From Panulirus ornatus (Eukaryota > Arthropoda > Malacostraca > Decapoda > Palinuridae), in assembly GCF_036320965.1 (NCBI RefSeq), contig NC_092235.1, forward strand, positions 4,185,262 through 4,249,261: 64,000 nt of DNA. Direction: 5' to 3'. A program made the translations under genes and the position numbers. The notes below the pieces were generated by a model. It ran no database searches and was not told where the DNA came from. It saw nothing but the letters and a program-made list of their open reading frames with translations. Positions 58,701-64,000 of this stretch are shown piece after piece; position 1 is the first letter of the stretch; each line of letters starts with the position of its first letter.

Positions 58701-61700
58701 CCGCACACCCAGGCGACCCCAGGCCGCACACCCAGGCAGCACACCCAGGCCGCACACCCAGGCAGCACACCCAGGCCGCACACCCAGGCCGCACACCCAG
58801 GCGACCTCAGGCCGCACACCCAGGCCGCACACCTAGGCGACCCCAGGCCGCACACCCAGGCCGCACACCCAGGCGACCCCAGGCCGCACACCCAGGCCGC
58901 ACACCCAGGCCGCACACCCAGGCTGCACACCCAGGCCGCATACCCAGGCTGCACACCCAGGCGACCCCAGGCCGCACACCCAGGCCGCGCACCCAGGCAT
59001 TCCCAGGCCGCACACCCAGGCCGTACACCTAGGCGACCCCAGGCCGCACACCCAGGCGACCCCAGGTCGCACACCCAAGCCGCACACCCAGGCCGCAAAC
59101 CCAGGCGACCTCAGGCCAAACACCCAGGCGACCCCAGGCCGCACACCTAGGCGACCCCAGGCCGCACACCCAGGCGACCTCAGGGCGCACACAGAGACCG
59201 CACACCCAGGCCGCACACCCAGGCGACCCCAGGCCGCACACCCAGGCAGCACACCCAGGCCGCACACCCAGGCGACCCCAGGCCGCACACCCAGGCCGCA
59301 CACCCAGGCGACCCCAGGCCGCACACCCAGGCCGCACACCTAGGCGACCCTAGGCCGCACACCCTGGCCGCACACCCAGGCAGCACACCCAGGCCGCACA
59401 CCCAGGCGACCCCAGGCCGCACACCCAGGCCGCACACCCAGGCCGCACACCCAGGCCGTACACCCAGGCCGCACACCCAGGCGTCCCCAGGCCGCACACC
59501 CAGGCTGCACACCCAGGCGACCCCAGGCCGCACACCCACGCCGCACACCCAGGCGACCCCAGGCCGCACACCCAGGCAGCACACCCAGGCCGCACACCCA
59601 GGCCGTACACCCAGGCCGCACACCCAGGCCGCACACCCAGGCGACCTCAGGTCGCACACCCAGGCCGCACACCTAGGCGACCCCAGGCCGCACACCCAGG
59701 CCGCACACCCAGGCGACCTCAGGCCAAACACCCAGGCGACCCCAGGCCGCACACCTAGGCGACCCCAGGCCGCACACCCAGGCGACCTCAGGGCGCACAC
59801 CCAGGCTGCACACCCAGGCTGCACACCCAGGCGACCCCAGGCCGTACACCCAGGCCGCACACCCAAGCTGCACACCCAGGCGACCCCAGGCCGCACACCC
59901 AGGCCGCACACCCAGGCAACCCCAGGCCGCACACCCAGGCTGCACACCCAGGCCGCACACCCAGGCTGCACACCCAGGCGTCCCCCGGCCGTACACTCAG
60001 GCGACCCAAGGCCGCACACCCAGGCCGCACACCCAGGCCGTTCACCAAGGCCGCACACCCAGGCGACTCCAGGCCGCACACCCAGGCCGCACATCTAGGC
60101 TGCACACCCAGGCCGCACACCCAGGCTACACATCCAGGCCGCACACCCAGGCCGCACACCCAGTCCGCACACCCAGGCAACCCCAGGCCGCACACCCAGG
60201 CCGCACACCCAGGCCGCACACCCAGGCTGCACACCCAGGCTACACATCCAGGCCGCACATCCAGGCCGCACACCCAGGCCGCACACCCAGGCTGCACACC
60301 CAGGCTACACATCCAGGCCGCACACCCACGCTGCACACCCAGGCTACACATCCAGGCCGCACACCCAGGCTGCACACCCAGGCCGCACACCCAGGCTGCA
60401 CACCCAGGGCGCACACCCAGGCCGCACACCCATTCTGCACACCCAGGCCGCACACCCAGGCCGCACACCCAGGCCGCACACACAGGCTGCACACCCAGGC
60501 CGCACACCTAGGCCGCACACCCAGGCGTCCCCAGACCGTACACCCAGGCGACCCCAGGCCGCACACCCAGGCGACCCCAGGCCGCACACCCAGGCCGCGC
60601 ACCCAGGCGACCTCAGGCCGCACACCCAGGCGACCCCAGGTCGCACACAGAGGCCGCACACCCGGGCTGCACACCCAGGCGACCCCAGGCCGCACACCCA
60701 GGCTGCACACCCAGGCGACCCCAGGCCGCACACCCAAGCGACCCCAGGTCGCACACCCAGGCGACCCCAGGCCGCACACCCAGGCCGCACACCCAGGCCG
60801 CACACTCAAGCTGCACACCCAGGCCGCACACCCAGGCCGCACACACAGGCCGCACACCCAGACGACCCCAGGCCGCACACCCAGGCCGCACACCCAGGCC
60901 GCACACCCACGCGACCCCAGGCCGCACACCTAGGCGACCCCAGGCCGTACACCCAGGCGACCCCAGGCCGTACACCCAGGCCGCACACCCAGACGACCCC
61001 AGGCCGCACACCCAGGCCGCACACCCACGCGACCCCAGACCGCACACCCAGGCCGCACACCCAAGCGACCCCAGGCCGCACACCCAGGCGACCACAGGCC
61101 GTACACCCAGACCGCACACCCACGCTGCACACCCAGACGACCCCAGGCCGCACACCCAGGCCGCACACCCAAGCGACCCCATACCGCACACCCAGGCGAC
61201 CCCAGGCCGTACACCCAGACCGCACACCCACGCTGCACACCGAGACGACCCCAGGCCGCACACCCAGGCCGCACACCTAGGCGACCCCAGGCCGCACACC
61301 CAGGCCGCGCACCCAGGCGACCCCAGGCCACACACCCAGGCTGCCCACCCAGGCGACCCCAGGCCGCACACCCAAGCGACCCCAGGCCGCACACCCAGGC
61401 GACCCCAGGCCGCACACCCAGGCGAACCCAGGCCGCACACCCAGTCCGCACACCCAGGCGAACCCAGGCCGCACACCCAGTCCGCACACCCAGGCGACCC
61501 CAGGCCGCACACCCAGGCGACCCCAGGCCGCACACCAGGCCGCACACCCACGCGACCCCAGGCCGCACACCCAGTCCGCACACCCAGGCGAACCCAGGCC
61601 GCACACCTAGTCCGCACACCCACGCGACCCCAGGCCGCACACCCAGGCCGCACACCTAGTCCGCACACCCACGCGACCCCAGGCCGCACACAGAGACCGC

Positions 61701-61945
61701 ACTCCCAGGCCGCAAACACAGGCGACCCCAGGCCGCACACCCAGGCGACCCCAGGCCGCACACCCAGGCGACCCCAGGCCGCACACCCAGGCGACCCCAG
61801 GCCGCACACCCAGTCCGCACACCCAGGCGACCCCAGGCCGTACACCCAGGCCGCACACCCAGGCGACCCCAGGCCGCACACCCAGGCCGCACACACAGGC
61901 GACCCCAGGCCGCACACCCAGGCCGCACACACAGGCGACCCTAGG
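55715..61945 (+). repeat. 6.2-kb C-rich minisatellite (13-bp and 10-bp units)
   Basis: Built from CCGCACACCCAGG (13 bp) and CGACCCCAGG (10 bp) in varying order, with substitutions increasing toward the right end. It begins within the integrase codons for PQAAHPG, so the first 13-mer is integrase coding sequence. The units rarely give stops in most frames, so ORFs up to 530 codons on both strands are artefacts. The minus strand is G-rich, with repeated GGG runs. Confidence 0.98.
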
Positions 61946-61952
61946 AGGGGAA

Positions 61953-62118
61953 GGCTTGGGACGAGAGTCAGGCTGGACAGGAGAGAGAGGCTTGGGACGA
62001 GAGTCAGGCAGGACAGGAGAGAGAGGCTTGGGACGAGAGTCAGGCAGGACAGGAGAGAGAGGCTTGGGACGAGAGTCAGGCAGGACAGGAGAGAGAGGCT
62101 TGGGACGAGAGTCAGGCC
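61953..62118 (+). repeat. 36-bp minisatellite, about 4.6 copies
   Basis: Unit GGCTTGGGACGAGAGTCAGG then CAGGACAGGAGAGAGA; nearly identical copies, directly after the 6.2-kb array. Confidence 0.97.
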
Positions 62119-63641
62119 TGTGTTATGGCTTCAGCTTCTGTTGAATTCTTTATAAAATTAAGAACACGACATATGTAGACAGAATTGGCCAAACTCACCT
62201 CAATCTGCTACCGTCCACCAGACTGGCCCAGGAAATACGTATAAATGAGATTGTATCATCCCAAACTCGTTTTAATGGTTAATGATAATCCCGGGTTATA
62301 TATATGATTCGACTATTATTAACATAAGTGTAAACATGGCAGATGATATTCAGTGTACATAATAACTGCTCTGGCTCTGTGTTGTGGCTTCACCAACTAC
62401 CCAGTCACACCTAATATAAGCAATATATATTTTGACGTCCCTTTATCCCAATATCATTTCTTACGTTTATTTCCAGCAAAAATGTTTTGTATCTAATATT
62501 GAAATTTGGTGTAAGTATTTGTTGAATGTTCATCAGCAAGGCGTTGCATCTTTGTTATTAAAGTTCATTTCATACAATAGATCATGTTTTACATAACATC
62601 GTCTATCCATACAGGTGGTACACTTCTCGGATAAAGATATATTTTTAAGAAATACGTTCTATATAACATAGATATTATGTCTTATATAAATATCTTTAAA
62701 AGTTCTCGTGTGGGACGATGTTTTAGAGTTTTGTATTAAAGTTTATCACTTGTAACTGATCAAGTATTACAAAGTTGTGTTCATTCTTTTCTTCAACAGT
62801 ATTGTCCACATTATCTGCCAAGTAGAGTGGTTGAGAGCAGTATTGTAGAGACGTAGTGTCACAGTTGGTTTGATCAAGTCCAGGACTTGGCGCCTCCATA
62901 ATGACAACTTGTAGGTTATTTCCTTGTAATTATCTGTATGTCTTGTAACGTTGACCACCACACTAATGTGTGAGTTACTGATGTCTTCATAAACAGCCTG
63001 GGAAGGACCCAGTCATCTGTTGATGTTGGAATTCCTTTGTATTTCCACAGGAGGCGATGCTGATCCTAAGTCAAGGTATTTCACAATCTAGGATTCCTTA
63101 TGCCTTCTAGTTACTTATGTTTGGTATCTGATTCCATCCCAACACTCGATATTTATGATGTGTCATTCTGTTTATCTTGATCACATCAATATAATCAATG
63201 GAAGTGCAGAGCATTTCTCAACATAGTTGCTCCACTCCCTCACATAATGCCATACAAAATGTGTTACCGGACTCCACCCGTAAGTGGTTACACCGGGAAT
63301 GACAAGTCATCTTCGGCGAGGCGGTATCGTTGGTAAAGGAAGGAAAGACATGGTACAGTCCAGTCGAAAATCTTGCTGCAGAGATGTGTACCATACCCTG
63401 CTCCTGCATGGAGTGCAGCCAGGAAGGTGTAGGAGGCACATGGATGTTGTCCTGGGGTTGTGTAGTTATGATGATATTGTTCAAACCACCAACAACCATT
63501 TCTCAAGGTTTGGTGACCTAATGGTGGTCAGTGGAAGTGTAAATGTCTTCGTTATATGTACAATGGATCACGGTACACAGGGGGTCCCAGGCTGGCTGAC
63601 CTACACACAACTGGTCATGTTGTGGCAGGGTTGTATGCCTG
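62119..63641. other. Unassigned sequence
   Basis: AT-rich to about 62760, then mixed. The expected 3' remainder of gypsy copy 2 (integrase core, 3' LTR) is not here. A plus frame at 63284 onward stays open only with help from the GT repeats. Nothing is supported. Confidence 0.5.
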
Positions 63642-63642
63642 G

Positions 63643-63678
<36 letters not shown>

Positions 63679-63695
63679 CGGGTTGGTATGCCTGG

Positions 63696-63732
<37 letters not shown>

Positions 63733-63795
63733 GGTATGCCTGGCTGTGTGTGTGTGTGTGCCTGGCTGTGTGTGTGTGTGTGTGTGTGTGTGGTT
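63642..63795 (+). repeat. (GT)n microsatellites, compound
   Basis: Four GT runs separated by the phrase TATGCCTGGCTGTG or shorter forms of it, indicating tandem spread of the CCTGGCTGTG unit. Confidence 0.95.
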
Positions 63796-63957
63796 CAGAA
63801 GGCGTGAACCACTGGGGCGATGGTTCACAAGGTCGTTCATGCAAGCCTAACAAAGCGATGGTCGGGCAGCAGTCTCCTGCTTGTGTCAGGTATAATGGAC
63901 ACGTCACAGTCAACACATGCATGAAGCGGGCCACAACGTTTGTGATGACGCGTAGTC

Positions 63958-64000
63958 TCCACCACCACCACAACACACCACCACCACAACACACCACCAC
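63958..64000 (+). repeat. (CCA)-rich microsatellite at window end
   Basis: CACCACCACCACAACACACC repeats to the end of the window and probably beyond. Confidence 0.9.

Noticed and set aside
55592..61932. Very long ORFs (up to about 530 codons) on both strands in the 55.7-61.9 kb array
   Set aside because: The 13/10-bp units seldom contain stop codons in most frames on either strand, so long frames are expected without selection.
63284..63850. 188-aa plus ORF ending in Cys/Val repeats
   Set aside because: About a third is (GT)n, and the rest has no recognisable domain and overlaps an open opposite frame.

Overview
This window looks like repeat-dominated nuclear DNA from an arthropod, most likely a decapod crustacean. 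The evidence is eukaryotic tRNA genes with internal promoters, long (TA)n and (CA)n tracts, many decayed LINE and Ty3/gypsy copies, a TATA/Inr promoter of arthropod form and no operon-like organisation. A run of exactly 100 N marks a scaffold gap. I see no confident host multi-exon gene. The species call is inference.

Layout. 1-2648 is an inverted copy of 39137-41796. 2943-3659 (minus) is a single-exon ORF with an RFX-like winged-helix segment and a tandem-repeat tail. 4.2-6.6 kb holds foldback repeats, one of which carries two tRNA-Gln sequences. 7.77-9.64 kb has a clean TATA/Inr promoter, a small acidic-repeat ORF and a truncated copy of an RRM gene. 12.1-14.0 kb is an L2/CR1-like reverse transcriptase remnant split by a 67-bp minisatellite. 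14.0-21.5 kb is a cluster of RTE-like LINE copies, including an ~895-bp tandem duplication, separated by (TA)n tracts. 21.75-23.74 kb is a gypsy remnant with a perfect 40-bp array. 24.15-24.88 kb (minus) is a jockey/I-like ORF1 with three CCHC knuckles. 26.3-27.25 kb is another RTE fragment, joined to gypsy copy 1 (27.25-31.43 kb). 31.4-35.5 kb is mostly unassigned sequence with CA repeats and an inverted repeat. 35.67-36.38 kb carries two cloverleaf-forming tRNA genes. 36.66-37.63 kb holds two minisatellites. 37.89-38.74 kb is an intact 283-aa RRM-protein ORF. 41.0-50.3 kb is a degenerate 17-bp satellite in blocks of alternating orientation. 50.36-55.73 kb is gypsy copy 2, with a 5' LTR and PBS, inserted into that satellite. 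55.7-61.95 kb is a C-rich 13/10-bp minisatellite that begins inside its integrase coding sequence. 62.1-64.0 kb is unassigned sequence with GT repeats.

Two themes deserve attention. First, at least four minisatellites start inside retrotransposon coding sequence. In one case the unexpanded version of the same element is also present here, so the before and after states can be compared. Second, the RFX-like and RRM ORFs are intronless, and both have a short dyad (TAACCGAGGTTA) a little upstream of the ORF beside a TATA-like sequence. The RRM gene is embedded in a repeated, partly inverted block. They may belong to one undescribed multicopy element or to a family of duplicated host genes; the window alone cannot decide. 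Most long ORFs in the tandem arrays are artefacts of stop-free repeat units.
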